Positions 16,939-25,396 are shown, numbered from the stretch's first letter. The stretch is 64,000 bases of DNA from Actinoplanes flavus (GCF_017592555.1 NZ_JAGFNS010000001.1:497071-561070), one strand, 5' to 3'. Numbers and translations: made by a program. The notes: generated by a model not told the origin, from the letters alone.

Positions 16939-19474
16939 CCACCGCAACGCGCTGGTCGCCGCGATCCGGCAGGAGCTCGCCGAGGCGCGGGGCACCGCCC
17001 GTGCCGTCCTGGCGGCCGCCGAGTCGGCCCGGGGCGAGGCGCAGCAGCGGCGACAGCTGGTCCGGGAGGCGTACGCCACCTGCCTGAGCCGCCTCGCCGA
17101 AGCCCGGGAGGCGACCCGCGCCGACATCGAGGACCGCTACCGCGGCGAGGCCGCCCGCCTCGCCGGGCACCTGCGCGGGCTGGCCACGGTCAGCGCCACC
17201 GGGGCGGCCGGGGCGCCGTGGAAACTCTGGGCGCCCAGCGAGCCCCCACCCGGCCGGTCACCCGGCCTGCTGCGGATCGGCACCATCAGCTTCGACGGGA
17301 CGGCCTCGCTGCCCGGCCTCGTCCCGCTGCTCGACGTGGCGCACCTGCACCTGAGCGGGCCGCCCGCGATCCTGGACGAGGTGATCACCGGGCTGCTGCT
17401 GCGGGCCCTCGGCAGCACCCGGCCCGGCGAGGTCGAGCTGACCGTCTACGACCCGGAGCGCCTGGGCGGCACGCTGGGCGCGTTCGCGCCGCTCGGGCCA
17501 CGGATCGTCGGGCCGGGCGGGCTGACGGCGCTGCTCGACGAGACGGTCGAGCACATCTGCTCGGTGGCCGTACGCGAATCCTGGCGCCTCGTGGTCCTGC
17601 TCGCCGACCGGGCCACCACCGAGGAGATGACCCGGGCGCAACGGGCCCAACTGGACCGCATCGTGCGTACCGGGGTGGGCCGAGGGGTGCACCTGGTGGT
17701 CCGCGGACTGGAACTGGAGGACCATCCGTCGGTCGAACGGATCGCGGTCCGGGACCGGGTCGCCACCTGCGGCTCGCTGGGCCGGCTGGAGGTCCAGCTG
17801 GACCCGCCGCCACCCACCGAACGGGTCGCCGCGTTCTGCCGGGAGACCGCCGAGCGGCTGTGCGAGGGCCCGCCCCCGGCCCGGCTCGCCGACCTGGAGC
17901 CGGCCCGCACCTGGGCCGAGTCCTCCCGGTACGGCCTGATCGCCCCGATCGGCGACAGCACCGACAGCTGTCTGGTCGAGGTGCCGCTCGGCGACGACCC
18001 GCCGCACGCCCTGATCGGCGGCCCGGCCGAATCCGGCAAGACCAACCTGATCCACACCTGGCTGGGTTCGCTCGCCACCCGGTACGGCCCTGAGGAACTG
18101 GCCCTCTACCTGCTCGACTTCACCGACGGCGAATCCTTCGCCCGGTACGTTCCCGGCGCCCGCGACCCGAGCTGGCTCCCGCAGGTCCGGCTCGCCGGGG
18201 TGAACGTGTCCGGCGACCGCGAGTTCGGCCTGGCCATGCTCCGCCACCTCGGCGAGGAACTGCGCAGCCGGGCCCAGGCCGCCAAACGTCACGACACCGA
18301 CCGGCTGTCCGGGCTGCGCGGCGCCGACCCGGACGGGCACTGGCCCCGGATCGTCGCGGTGATCGACGAGTTCCCGGCCCTCCTCGGCGGCCGCGACGGA
18401 CTCGCCGACGAGGCCGCCGAACTGCTCGAGGACCTCGCCCGGCGCGGCCCCGCACAGGGCATCCACCTGATCCTGGCCTGCCAGGAGGTGTCCGGCATCC
18501 AGGTGCTGTGGGGCCGTCCCGGGCTGATCGCCCAGTTCACCCTGCGGATCGCCCTGCCCAAGGCGCGGCGGGTCCTGGCCGACGACAACCTGGCCGCGTC
18601 GGTCATCCCCCGCCATCACGCCGTCGTGAACCCCGAATCCGGCCTGGCCGGCGCGAACCGGGTGGTGCGGCTGCCGGACGCCGGAGACCGGACCGCGTGG
18701 CGGGCCGTCCAGCGCCGGCTGTGGCGGTCCCGGCCCTCCGGGTGCGAGGAGCCGCGGCTCTTCGACGGCAACGCGGTGCCGCGACTGCCGTCGGCGTACC
18801 GGCCGTCCGGGCGGGTGCCGTCCGCCGACGCACCGGTCGGATCCTCACCGGGCGCGGTGCTCGGCGAGCGGATCGACGTGGCCGCCCGCCCGGCACGGCT
18901 GCGCCTGGGCCGGATGCCCGGCCGCAACCTGGCGGTCCTCGGCACCCGGACGGACGAGGCCTGCGACGTCCTGGCGGCCGCCGCGCTGTCGCTGGCCGCC
19001 CAGGGGCCGGCCCACTTCAGCATCGTCTGCCTGGAACCGGCCGCCGAGCGGGCCGCCGCCCGGCTGGTCGCCGAACTGCCGGCCGCCGACTGGTACGACT
19101 CCTCGGACGTCCACTTCGGCCCACCCGCCTCCGACGTGCCCCGCTACGTGATCGGCTACGGGCTGGACGCGGCCGGGCCACCGCACCGGCCGGCCCTGCG
19201 CACGCTGCTCACCGACGGCCCCGAACAGCGGATCCACGTGCTCGGCTGGTGGCGGGGCGCCGGCCGGCTCCGGGACGACCTGGCCGGCCGGTTCGACCCG
19301 ATCGGCGCGTGGGTGGCGCTCGACGTCCACGGCTCCGAACTCGCGGCGCTCCACCCGCAGCCGGGCGGCCCGGCCTGGTACCCACGCCCCCGCCGGGCCC
19401 TCTTCTTCGACCGCTCGGTGCACCGCACGCCCGAGGTGATCATCCCGTACGAGGTGAACAGTGACCACACGTGA
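16931..19474 (+). CDS. FtsK/SpoIIIE-like (EccC-like) coiled-coil ATPase
   Basis: 847 aa. Residues 1-85 are a charged Ala/Arg/Glu coiled coil with no membrane helix. A degenerate RecA-like unit follows (LHLSGPPAILDEVI, LTVYDPERLGG), then the active ATPase: Walker A GGPAESGKT (363-371), LLDFTDGESFARYVPG, Walker B VAVIDEFPALL (D479/E480) and the FtsK-type IHLILACQEVSG. A third unit near 665-680 (RNLAVLGTRTDEACDVL) lacks the Lys-Ser/Thr of a P-loop. The degenerate-active-degenerate order recalls EccC of type VII secretion, but no ESX partners are here. Overlaps the next gene by 14 bases. The substrate (DNA or protein) is unknown. Confidence 0.78.
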   Translation: MGSHRNALVAAIRQELAEARGTARAVLAAAESARGEAQQRRQLVREAYATCLSRLAEAREATRADIEDRYRGEAARLAGHLRGLATVSATGAAGAPWKLWAPSEPPPGRSPGLLRIGTISFDGTASLPGLVPLLDVAHLHLSGPPAILDEVITGLLLRALGSTRPGEVELTVYDPERLGGTLGAFAPLGPRIVGPGGLTALLDETVEHICSVAVRESWRLVVLLADRATTEEMTRAQRAQLDRIVRTGVGRGVHLVVRGLELEDHPSVERIAVRDRVATCGSLGRLEVQLDPPPPTERVAAFCRETAERLCEGPPPARLADLEPARTWAESSRYGLIAPIGDSTDSCLVEVPLGDDPPHALIGGPAESGKTNLIHTWLGSLATRYGPEELALYLLDFTDGESFARYVPGARDPSWLPQVRLAGVNVSGDREFGLAMLRHLGEELRSRAQAAKRHDTDRLSGLRGADPDGHWPRIVAVIDEFPALLGGRDGLADEAAELLEDLARRGPAQGIHLILACQEVSGIQVLWGRPGLIAQFTLRIALPKARRVLADDNLAASVIPRHHAVVNPESGLAGANRVVRLPDAGDRTAWRAVQRRLWRSRPSGCEEPRLFDGNAVPRLPSAYRPSGRVPSADAPVGSSPGAVLGERIDVAARPARLRLGRMPGRNLAVLGTRTDEACDVLAAAALSLAAQGPAHFSIVCLEPAAERAAARLVAELPAADWYDSSDVHFGPPASDVPRYVIGYGLDAAGPPHRPALRTLLTDGPEQRIHVLGWWRGAGRLRDDLAGRFDPIGAWVALDVHGSELAALHPQPGGPAWYPRPRRALFFDRSVHRTPEVIIPYEVNSDHT

Positions 19475-20216
19475 CCGCCAGCCGCTCGGCCGGGACTACC
19501 AGCTCATGGTGAGCGCGCTCGCCGACGTGACCCGCCGCCGCGACGCCGAGGTGGCCGAAGCCGAACAGGCCTACCAGGACAGCGCCGCCCGGGCCGCCGG
19601 CGAACTCGCCCGCGCCGAGAGCGACGCCCTGGCCGCCGACCGCTGGGCCGGCGCCGCCGCCGCACAGGTCCTCGACGTCGACCGGGAAGCCGGCCGCCTC
19701 TGGGAACAACTCCGCCGCGCCGGCGGCCTGCGGGTCCGCGCCCTCGGCGAACTCCCCGAACCCGCTCCGGTCGAGGCCATGCCCCGGATCGCCTTGCAAC
19801 GCCGCCCGGAACCCGGCGAGGACGTGGTCGCGCCCGGCCGCCAGTCCCCGCGGGTCCTGCTGTCCCGGGCGGCCGACCGCATCGACGTCACGATCCGCCC
19901 CGCCGGCAACGGCACCCTGCCCCGCTGGGTGCTTCCGCTGCTCCCGCTGGCCGGCGGGCTCGTCGCCGCCCTCACCGGCCTGATCGCGGCCGGTCTGGTC
20001 ACCTTCGGCGACACGGTCATGTGGGGTGGCCCGGTGATCCGTGGCCTCGGCTGGCTCACCTTCCTGGTGGCGCCGTCCGCGGGTGTCCCGCTGGTCGCCT
20101 ACACGGCACACAGCCGCCTGCACGCCCGCCTCGACATCGGCGGCATCGGCCTCACCCTGCTGGGCGGCATGGTCGCCGCCACGGCCCTCTCCCTGGCCTT
20201 CGCTAGCAGAGCTTAA
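19461..20216 (+). CDS. coiled-coil membrane protein of unknown function (FtsK-like cassette gene 3)
   Basis: 251 aa. Residues 15-90 form an Ala/Glu/Arg coiled coil like the ATPase N-terminus (RRRDAEVAEAEQAYQDSAARA). A charged linker (95-150) leads to about three hydrophobic segments (about 155-250). The GTG start at 19461 lies inside the end of the ATPase gene, so the two are coupled. The matching coiled coils suggest it tethers the ATPase to the membrane. No family recognised. Confidence 0.68.
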   Translation: MTTRDRQPLGRDYQLMVSALADVTRRRDAEVAEAEQAYQDSAARAAGELARAESDALAADRWAGAAAAQVLDVDREAGRLWEQLRRAGGLRVRALGELPEPAPVEAMPRIALQRRPEPGEDVVAPGRQSPRVLLSRAADRIDVTIRPAGNGTLPRWVLPLLPLAGGLVAALTGLIAAGLVTFGDTVMWGGPVIRGLGWLTFLVAPSAGVPLVAYTAHSRLHARLDIGGIGLTLLGGMVAATALSLAFASRA

Positions 20217-20234
20217 TGGCTCCGCTTCGCTCCG

Positions 20235-20340
20235 CGGCAAAACGCCTTGTAACCGGTGTCGAGGCAGGTGATTTCCCGCCGCCAGCAAACCCCGCTGGCG
20301 TCGGCAAATCAGCTGCCTCGACACCGGCGGCGTTTTGCGG
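20235..20340. repeat. large imperfect palindrome between convergent genes
   Basis: Two arms of about 50 bases (20235-20286 and 20294-20340) around AAACCCC. Matching blocks include GCAAAACGCC/GGCGTTTTGC, CCGGTGTCGAGGCAG/CTGCCTCGACACCGG, TGATTT/AAATCA and CGCCAGC/GCTGGCG, with a 6-base insertion (TTGTAA) in the left arm. It could serve as a bidirectional terminator for the FtsK-like operon, or be a REP/MITE-like element. The rest of 20341-20535 is GC-rich and shows no supportable gene. Confidence 0.75.
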
Positions 20341-20535
20341 GAGTGCTCAGTGCACCGCCGTTCAGCTCAGGTGACCGCTGCACCGCTGGCTGGGGGCGGC
20401 CCGCCCGGCCGGCGGCGGGGTGCGGCCTGGAGTGGCAGGCGGCCGGCCGCGGTAGCCGCCGGAGGCGGGGTTCGGTCCACCTGCGGTTGTGGGAGGTGTG
20501 GGCGTACCGGAAATGGTTTGAGGACGAACGCGAGC

Positions 20536-20566
20536 GTGCCGGGCCCCGCTCAGCGGGACCCGGCAC
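20536..20566 (-). terminator. terminator hairpin of 3-hydroxybutyryl-CoA dehydrogenase gene
   Basis: GTGCCGGG-C-CCCGC paired with GCGGG-A-CCCGGCAC around a TCA loop (one mismatch), 13 bases beyond the gene's stop on the minus strand. Confidence 0.65.
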
Positions 20567-20579
20567 ATGATCAGCCAGC

Positions 20580-21428
20580 TCAGTAGGAGTAGAAACCCTT
20601 GCCGGTTTTGCGGCCCAGGTCGCCGGCCTGGACCATGCGCTGGAGCAGCTCCGGCGGGAAGAACTTCTCGTCGGCGGTGTCGCGGTAGATGTTGCTCGCC
20701 GCGTTCAGCATGACGTCGAGACCGGTGAGGTCGACGGTGGCGAGCGGGCCCATCGCGTGACCGAAACCGAGCTTCATGACGGTGTCCAGGTCGGCCGCGG
20801 AGACGACGCCCGACTCGACCAGCTTGATCGCCTCGACGAGGATCGCCGAGAAGAGCCGGTTGGAGACGAAGCCGGCGACGTCGCGCTTGACCTCGACGCA
20901 GGTCTTGCCGACCTCCTCGGCGTAGGCCCGCGCGGCCGCGAGGGTCTCGTCCGAGGTCTGGTAGCCGCGAACCAGCTCGACCAGCCGCATCATCGGGACC
21001 GGCGAGAAGAAATGGATGCCGACGACCGATTCCGGCCGGCTGGTGACGGTGGCGATCTGGGTGATCGGGATGGCCGAGGTGTTGGTGCCGAGGATCGCGC
21101 CGGCCTTGCAGATCTTGTCGAGGGCCTTGAAGACCTCGTGCTTGGCCTCGATCTTCTCGTAGATGGCCTCGACCACGACGTCGGCGTCGGCGGCCGCGTC
21201 CAGATCGGTGGTGGGCGTGATCCGGGCGAGGGTGGCCTCCACGTCCGCCTCGGCGATCTTGCCCTTGGCCGCGAACCGGCTCAGCGAGTCCCGGATCGCG
21301 GACATGCCGCGGTTGAGCGAGGCGTCGTCGACATCCCGCATGGTGACCTGCCACCCGGCCTGCGCCGAGACCTGGGCGATGCCGGAACCCATCAATCCGG
21401 AACCGATGACCGCTAGACGACCCGCCAT
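20580..21428 (-). CDS. 3-hydroxybutyryl-CoA dehydrogenase
   Basis: 282 aa. An N-terminal NAD(P)-binding Rossmann fold (VIGSGLMGSGIAQ, about 6-18), the catalytic region IHFFSPVPMMRLVE, NTSAIPI, and a C-terminal helical domain with DVAGFVSNRLF and GRKTGKGFYSY. It reduces acetoacetyl-CoA to 3-hydroxybutyryl-CoA or the reverse; with the thiolase at 3.3 kb it could feed butyryl/crotonyl- or ethylmalonyl-CoA routes. The ATG at 21428 has AAGGAG 5 bases upstream; the GTG at 21434 sits on top of that site and is rejected. Confidence 0.92.
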   Translation of the reverse strand: MAGRLAVIGSGLMGSGIAQVSAQAGWQVTMRDVDDASLNRGMSAIRDSLSRFAAKGKIAEADVEATLARITPTTDLDAAADADVVVEAIYEKIEAKHEVFKALDKICKAGAILGTNTSAIPITQIATVTSRPESVVGIHFFSPVPMMRLVELVRGYQTSDETLAAARAYAEEVGKTCVEVKRDVAGFVSNRLFSAILVEAIKLVESGVVSAADLDTVMKLGFGHAMGPLATVDLTGLDVMLNAASNIYRDTADEKFFPPELLQRMVQAGDLGRKTGKGFYSY

Positions 21429-21538
21429 GCTCACTCCTTCGTTAGCGCCGAGGCGCCGACAGCTTAACGCAGGTTCAGCACCGCCTCCGATCAGGGCGAA
21501 TCCCGGAATACCGGGAATCGCGATGCCAGACTGTGTGT

Positions 21539-21889
21539 ATGGCCACGAGCGATGGCTGGTACCTCATCGGACCGTTGATCGCCTTCGGACTGGTCGGCTT
21601 CCTCGGCGCGGTGTTCTGGCGTATGGGCCTGCAGCCCACCGGCTCCCCCGGAGGACCGGGCCGGGAGGGGTACGCGGACGGCCTGGCGATCTTCGGCGAG
21701 CGGGACGACTACGGCCTGCTCTTCCCGGCCGCCGTGACCGAACACCCGGAGGTGGCCGACGAGATCCGGCGGCTGCTGGCCGATGCCGGCATCCGTGCCA
21801 CCACGGCGATCCGGCGCGACGGGCGGGTGAGCATCCTCGTCTTCTGCGAAGAGGTGGAGGAGGCCCGCCGGCTGGTCGGCTCGGTCTAG
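21539..21889 (+). CDS. small membrane-anchored protein of unknown function
   Basis: 116 aa. One transmembrane segment (about 8-28, [19 protein letters not shown]), then a Gly/Pro linker and a small alpha/beta domain (about 48-115: [38 protein letters not shown]) resembling a signal-transducing or DUF2007-like fold. Leaderless start: CAGACT lies 6 bases before the ATG at 21539. Convergent with murA; the ends overlap by 4 bases. Function unknown. Confidence 0.65.
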   Translation: MATSDGWYLIGPLIAFGLVGFLGAVFWRMGLQPTGSPGGPGREGYADGLAIFGERDDYGLLFPAAVTEHPEVADEIRRLLADAGIRATTAIRRDGRVSILVFCEEVEEARRLVGSV

Positions 21890-23166
21890 AAGTCGAAGGT
21901 CGGCTCCGGCACGTCGGTACGCTCCACCTCGACGCCCAGCCGGGCCAGGTCGGCCACGAAGTCCGGATAGCCACGGTCGATGTGGTGCACCTCGCCCACC
22001 TCGGTCACCCCGTCCGCGCAGAGCCCGGCGATGACCAGCCCCGCCCCGGCCCGGATGTCGGTGGCGCGGACCGGCGCCCCGGAGAGCCGGTCGCGGCCGT
22101 TGACGACGGCGTGGTGCCCGTCGGTACGGATGTCCGCCCCCAACCGCACCATCTCGTTCACGAACATGAACCGGCCGTCGAAGATGTTCTCGGTGATCAG
22201 CGAGGAGCCCTCGGCCACCGAGGCCAGGCCCAGCGCCATCGGCAGCAGGTCGGTCGCGAACCCCGGGTAGGGCAGCGTCACGATGTCGACGCCGCGCGGC
22301 CGCTCACTGGTCCGCACGCGGAAGCTGTTCTCCCCCGGCTCGATGGTCGCGCCCGCGGTAGCCAGCTTGTCCAGCGCGATGTCCAGGAACTCCGGCCGCA
22401 CCCCCTGCACGGTCACGTCGCCACGGGTCATCACCGCCGCGTACGCCCACGTGCCGCCGACGATCCGGTCGCCGACCGTGGTGTGCCGGACCGGCTTCAG
22501 CGGACCCGGCACGCCCTCGATCACCAGCGTGGACGTGCCGGCGCCCTCGATCCGGGCGCCCATCGCGTTGAGCATCTCGCAGATGTCGACGATCTCCGGC
22601 TCCCGGGCCGCGTTGTCGATCTCGGTGACGCCCTTGGCCAGAACCGCGGCCATCAGGATGTTCTCGGTGGCGCCGACGCTCGGGAAGTCCAGCCAGATCT
22701 TGGCGCCGCGCAGGCCGCCGGGCGCCGACGCGATCACGAAGCCGTGCTCGCCGGAGATCTCCGCGCCCATCCGGGCCAGGCCGGAGACGTGCATGTCCAG
22801 GCCACGGGACCCGATCATGTCGCCGCCGGGCAGGGCGACCCGCACATAACCCCGGCGGGCCAGCAGCGGGCCGAGCACGCAGATCGACGCGCGCAGCCGC
22901 CGGACCAGGTCGTAGTCGGCCTCGCTGCCCGGCTCGGCGGGCACGTCGATGACCGCCTCGGTGCCGTCCAGCGTGACGTCGCAGCCGAGCCGGCGGAGCA
23001 CCTCGGCCATGATCGCTATGTCGGTGATCCGGGGAACGTTCGCCACCACGCTGCGCCCCTCGGCCAGCAGCGCGACCGCCATCAGTTTGAGCGCCGAGTT
23101 CTTCGCGCCGCCCACCATGACGTCTCCGGCGAGGCGAGCCCCACCCTTCACCCTGATCACATCCAC
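21886..23166 (-). CDS. murA: UDP-N-acetylglucosamine 1-carboxyvinyltransferase
   Basis: 426 aa, first committed enzyme of peptidoglycan synthesis (transfers enolpyruvate from PEP to UDP-GlcNAc in the cytosol). The inside-out alpha/beta barrel motifs [10 protein letters not shown] (K22/N23 region), [10 protein letters not shown] and [13 protein letters not shown] are present. The active-site loop reads [10 protein letters not shown]: Asp (D116) replaces the usual Cys, as in mycobacterial MurA, which predicts intrinsic fosfomycin insensitivity. The start is GTG at 23166 with TACGAT 7 bases upstream. Confidence 0.95.
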   Translation of the reverse strand: MDVIRVKGGARLAGDVMVGGAKNSALKLMAVALLAEGRSVVANVPRITDIAIMAEVLRRLGCDVTLDGTEAVIDVPAEPGSEADYDLVRRLRASICVLGPLLARRGYVRVALPGGDMIGSRGLDMHVSGLARMGAEISGEHGFVIASAPGGLRGAKIWLDFPSVGATENILMAAVLAKGVTEIDNAAREPEIVDICEMLNAMGARIEGAGTSTLVIEGVPGPLKPVRHTTVGDRIVGGTWAYAAVMTRGDVTVQGVRPEFLDIALDKLATAGATIEPGENSFRVRTSERPRGVDIVTLPYPGFATDLLPMALGLASVAEGSSLITENIFDGRFMFVNEMVRLGADIRTDGHHAVVNGRDRLSGAPVRATDIRAGAGLVIAGLCADGVTEVGEVHHIDRGYPDFVADLARLGVEVERTDVPEPTFDF

Positions 23167-23173
23167 GCGGGCA

Positions 23174-23179
23174 ATCGTA
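23174..23179 (-). promoter_or_regulatory. -10 box of murA (leaderless)
   Basis: TACGAT on the minus strand, 7 bases before the GTG at 23166. It sits 25 bases from the divergent -10 box of the adenosyltransferase gene. Confidence 0.45.
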
Positions 23180-23204
23180 GGAGCCGTAGCCCAACCGCGC
23201 CTCG

Positions 23205-23210
23205 TAGGGT
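23205..23210 (+). promoter_or_regulatory. -10 box of cobalamin adenosyltransferase gene (leaderless)
   Basis: TAGGGT, 6 bases before the ATG at 23217. No cobalamin riboswitch fits in the 50-base divergent spacer. Confidence 0.45.
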
Positions 23211-23216
23211 GGGGCC

Positions 23217-23795
23217 ATGGCTGTGCATCTCACCCGCATCTACACCCGGGCCGGCGACGCCGGACAGACCCGGCTGGTCAACAACGAGCTCGCGCCGAAG
23301 ACCGCGCCACGGATCGCCGCCTACGCGGACGCCGACGAGTGCAATGCCGCGGTGGGCGTGGCGCTTGCGCTCGGTGAGCTGCCCGAGGACGTACGAGCGG
23401 TGCTGTCCGCGATCCAGAACGACCTCTTCGACCTGGGCGCCGACCTGGGCAACCCGGTGGCCGAGAATCCGCCGTACCCTCCACTGCGGATCACCGAGGC
23501 GTACGTGACACGCCTGGAGGGGTGGTGCGACGAGTTCAACGAGCGCCTCGCCCCGCTGGACAGTTTCATCCTCCCGGGCGGCACGCCGGGGGCGGCTCTG
23601 CTGCACGTCGCGCGGACGGTGGCCCGCCGCGCCGAACGTACCGCCTGGGCCCTCTACGAGCAGGAGCCCGACCGCACCTCGGACCTGCCGCTGAAATACC
23701 TGAACCGCCTCTCCGACCTGCTCTTCATCCTCAGCCGGGTGGCGAACCCGTCCGGCGACGTCAAGTGGGTCCCCGGCGGCGTCAACGCCCGGTGA
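23217..23795 (+). CDS. cob(I)alamin adenosyltransferase, PduO type
   Basis: 192 aa. N-terminal ATP-binding motif [13 protein letters not shown], then the five-helix bundle with [26 protein letters not shown], the [25 protein letters not shown] corrinoid/ATP region (seen about 120-145) and [14 protein letters not shown]. It converts cob(I)alamin plus ATP to adenosylcobalamin, the cofactor of methylmalonyl-CoA mutase whose gene opens this window. Leaderless start. The 3' end overlaps the convergent phzF-like gene by 14 bases. Confidence 0.93.
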   Translation: MAVHLTRIYTRAGDAGQTRLVNNELAPKTAPRIAAYADADECNAAVGVALALGELPEDVRAVLSAIQNDLFDLGADLGNPVAENPPYPPLRITEAYVTRLEGWCDEFNERLAPLDSFILPGGTPGAALLHVARTVARRAERTAWALYEQEPDRTSDLPLKYLNRLSDLLFILSRVANPSGDVKWVPGGVNAR

Positions 23796-24600
23796 CGGGC
23801 TCCCCGGCCTGAAGGGTGCCGTCGATGGTGGTCACCGCGTGGCCGCTGAGCAGGGTGCGGTCGCCGCGCAGGGCGACCCGCACCGTGCCGCCGCGCCGGG
23901 AGGCCTGGTAGCCGGTCAGCTCGGTGCGGCCGAGGCGGGCCGCCCAGAACGGGGCCAGGGCGGTGTGCGCGCTGCCGGTGACCGGGTCCTCGTCGACGCC
24001 GACGGCCGGGGCGAAGAAGCGGGACACGAAGTCGTGGCCCGGTTCGCCGGACGCGGCCGTGACGATGACGCCGCGACGGCTCAGCCGGGCCACCGCCCCC
24101 AGGTCGGGGGCCACCGCCCGGACGGTCTTCTCGTCGGCGACCTGGACCAGCAGATCGTCCGTGTTGGGCCCGGTGTGGTGCACCGAGACGATCTCGGCGC
24201 CGAGGGCGGTGGCGAGCTCCGGGTCGATCGGGCGTTCCGCGAGCGGGGCGGTCGGGAAGTCGAGGGTGATCAGACCGTCCGGAGTCCGTACGGCGGTGAG
24301 GATGCCGCTGCGGGTCCGGTAACGGATCGGGGTGGCCGGGTCGATCACGTGGCTGATCGCCAGGGTGGCGTGCCCGCACAGGTCGACCTCGACGGCCGGG
24401 GTGAACCAGCGCAGCGCCCAGTCGGCGTCCGACCCGGGCGGCAGCGGGTGCGCGAAGGCTGTCTCGGCGTGGTTGACCTCGGCGGCGATCCGGAGCAACC
24501 ACTCATCGGACGGGAAGGGCCCTTCGGGCAGCAGCAGCACCCCGGCGGGCGCGCCGGTGAAGGGACGGTCGGTGAAGGCGTCGACGATTCGGATCCGCAT
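23782..24600 (-). CDS. PhzF-family isomerase/epimerase
   Basis: 272 aa, two-lobed diaminopimelate-epimerase-like fold. Family signatures: an IVDAFTDRPFTGAPAGV start, catalytic Glu in NHAETAF (E46), DLCGHATLA, and SRFFAPAVGVDEDPVTGSAH. Members range from phenazine synthesis to unknown isomerases; nothing nearby points to phenazines. TAGCTT lies 6 bases upstream of the ATG at 24600 (leaderless). Confidence 0.88.
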   Translation of the reverse strand: MRIRIVDAFTDRPFTGAPAGVLLLPEGPFPSDEWLLRIAAEVNHAETAFAHPLPPGSDADWALRWFTPAVEVDLCGHATLAISHVIDPATPIRYRTRSGILTAVRTPDGLITLDFPTAPLAERPIDPELATALGAEIVSVHHTGPNTDDLLVQVADEKTVRAVAPDLGAVARLSRRGVIVTAASGEPGHDFVSRFFAPAVGVDEDPVTGSAHTALAPFWAARLGRTELTGYQASRRGGTVRVALRGDRTLLSGHAVTTIDGTLQAGEPVTGR

Positions 24601-24606
24601 GGGTTG

Positions 24607-24612
24607 AAGCTA
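24607..24612 (-). promoter_or_regulatory. -10 box of phzF-like gene (leaderless)
   Basis: TAGCTT on the minus strand, 6 bases before the ATG at 24600. Confidence 0.45.
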
Positions 24613-24638
24613 TGCGATGTGCCGGCCGCGGTGGGGGC

Positions 24639-25106
24639 TCAGCTCTCCATCGGGCGGGGGCCGAAGACCGTGCGGCCGCGGAGGCTGCCCGGATCGCGGG
24701 GCGGGCCCGCCTCGAGCCAGGACAGGAAACCGGTCACCGTGGTCTCCGCCATGGCGATCTCCACGTCGGCCTCCGGTGTCCGGCAGCGCAGGACCACCCA
24801 GTGCGCCGGCATGGTCAGGCGCTCCGGGCCGGCCGGCACGCGCCGATCCTCCACGGTGAGGGCCCGCCGGTCGAGCACCCGCTTGGGGCGGATCGCCAGG
24901 CTGAACATGCGGTGGAACCGGAGCTCGTCGCCGACGAACTGGCCGAGGCCGGGCGACCAGCCCCGGCCGGGCACCATCGTGTTGATGCGCACCTGGACGC
25001 GAATGGTCCCGCCGCCGACCATGAGCAGGCGGCGGCGGAAGAAGATGGCGAAGAGGAGCGCGAGCAGCGCGACGACGCAGATCCCGGAGGCTTCCAGAAT
25101 CCGCAT
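24639..25106 (-). CDS. DUF2550 membrane-anchored protein
   Basis: 155 aa. One N-terminal transmembrane segment (about 8-24), a basic patch FFRRRLL, then a small beta-rich domain with FVGDELRFHRMFSLAIRPKR and RCRTPEADVEIAM. DUF2550 proteins typically sit directly after atpC in actinobacteria, as here (8-base gap). Function unknown. Confidence 0.82.
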   Translation of the reverse strand: MRILEASGICVVALLALLFAIFFRRRLLMVGGGTIRVQVRINTMVPGRGWSPGLGQFVGDELRFHRMFSLAIRPKRVLDRRALTVEDRRVPAGPERLTMPAHWVVLRCRTPEADVEIAMAETTVTGFLSWLEAGPPRDPGSLRGRTVFGPRPMES

Positions 25107-25114
25107 CGCCGGTG

Positions 25115-25396
25115 TCAGTGCGACTCGGGGGTGGCGGGCACGGCGCTCTCGGCGAGCACCGTCACACCGTTGGCGTCGATGGAGAGGAAGCCACCGGCCA
25201 CGTCGTAGGTCAGCTGCTCACCACCGGCGAGCTTGACCCGGACCTGGGAGGGCTCCTTCAGCAGGCCCAGCAGCGGCGAGTGGCCGGGGAGCACACCGAT
25301 CTCACCCTCGGTGGTGCGCGCGACGAGCATCTCGGCCTCGCCGGACCAGACCTTCTCCTCGACGGCGACGACCTCGACGTGCAGCTGGTTGGCCAC
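25115..25396 (-). CDS. atpC: ATP synthase epsilon subunit, short form
   Basis: 93 aa. The beta-sandwich domain is complete (LHVEVVAVEEKVWSGEAEML, GEIGVLPGHSPLLGLL, YDVAGGFLSIDANGVTVLAE), but the protein stops about 7 residues later, so the C-terminal two-helix inhibitory domain of most bacterial epsilon subunits (about 120-135 aa) is missing. The GTG at 25396 has AAGGGAG about 6 bases upstream. It is separated from atpD by an LCP-family gene, which is unusual. It works in the rotor stalk of F1. Confidence 0.9.
   Translation of the reverse strand: MANQLHVEVVAVEEKVWSGEAEMLVARTTEGEIGVLPGHSPLLGLLKEPSQVRVKLAGGEQLTYDVAGGFLSIDANGVTVLAESAVPATPESH

Noticed and set aside
15530..20216. Classical type VII (ESX) secretion locus
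   Set aside because: Only an EccC-like ATPase architecture is present; no WXG100, EccB, EccD, EccE or mycosin gene adjoins.
20217..20580. tRNA or attachment site in the palindromic gap
   Set aside because: No T-loop consensus (GGTTCRANNC) or acceptor-stem pattern was found; the palindrome does not fold as a cloverleaf and there is no integrase gene nearby.
20256..20586. Small open frames in the 20.25-20.58 kb gap
   Set aside because: They run through the large palindrome and terminator, have no ribosome site or leaderless box, and show no recognisable sequence.
23167..23216. Cobalamin riboswitch upstream of the adenosyltransferase gene
   Set aside because: Only 50 bases separate the two divergent starts, both with leaderless -10 boxes; there is no room for a B12 riboswitch.
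23782..24600. Phenazine biosynthesis
   Set aside because: A lone PhzF-family gene without other phz genes; the family is mostly of unknown isomerases.
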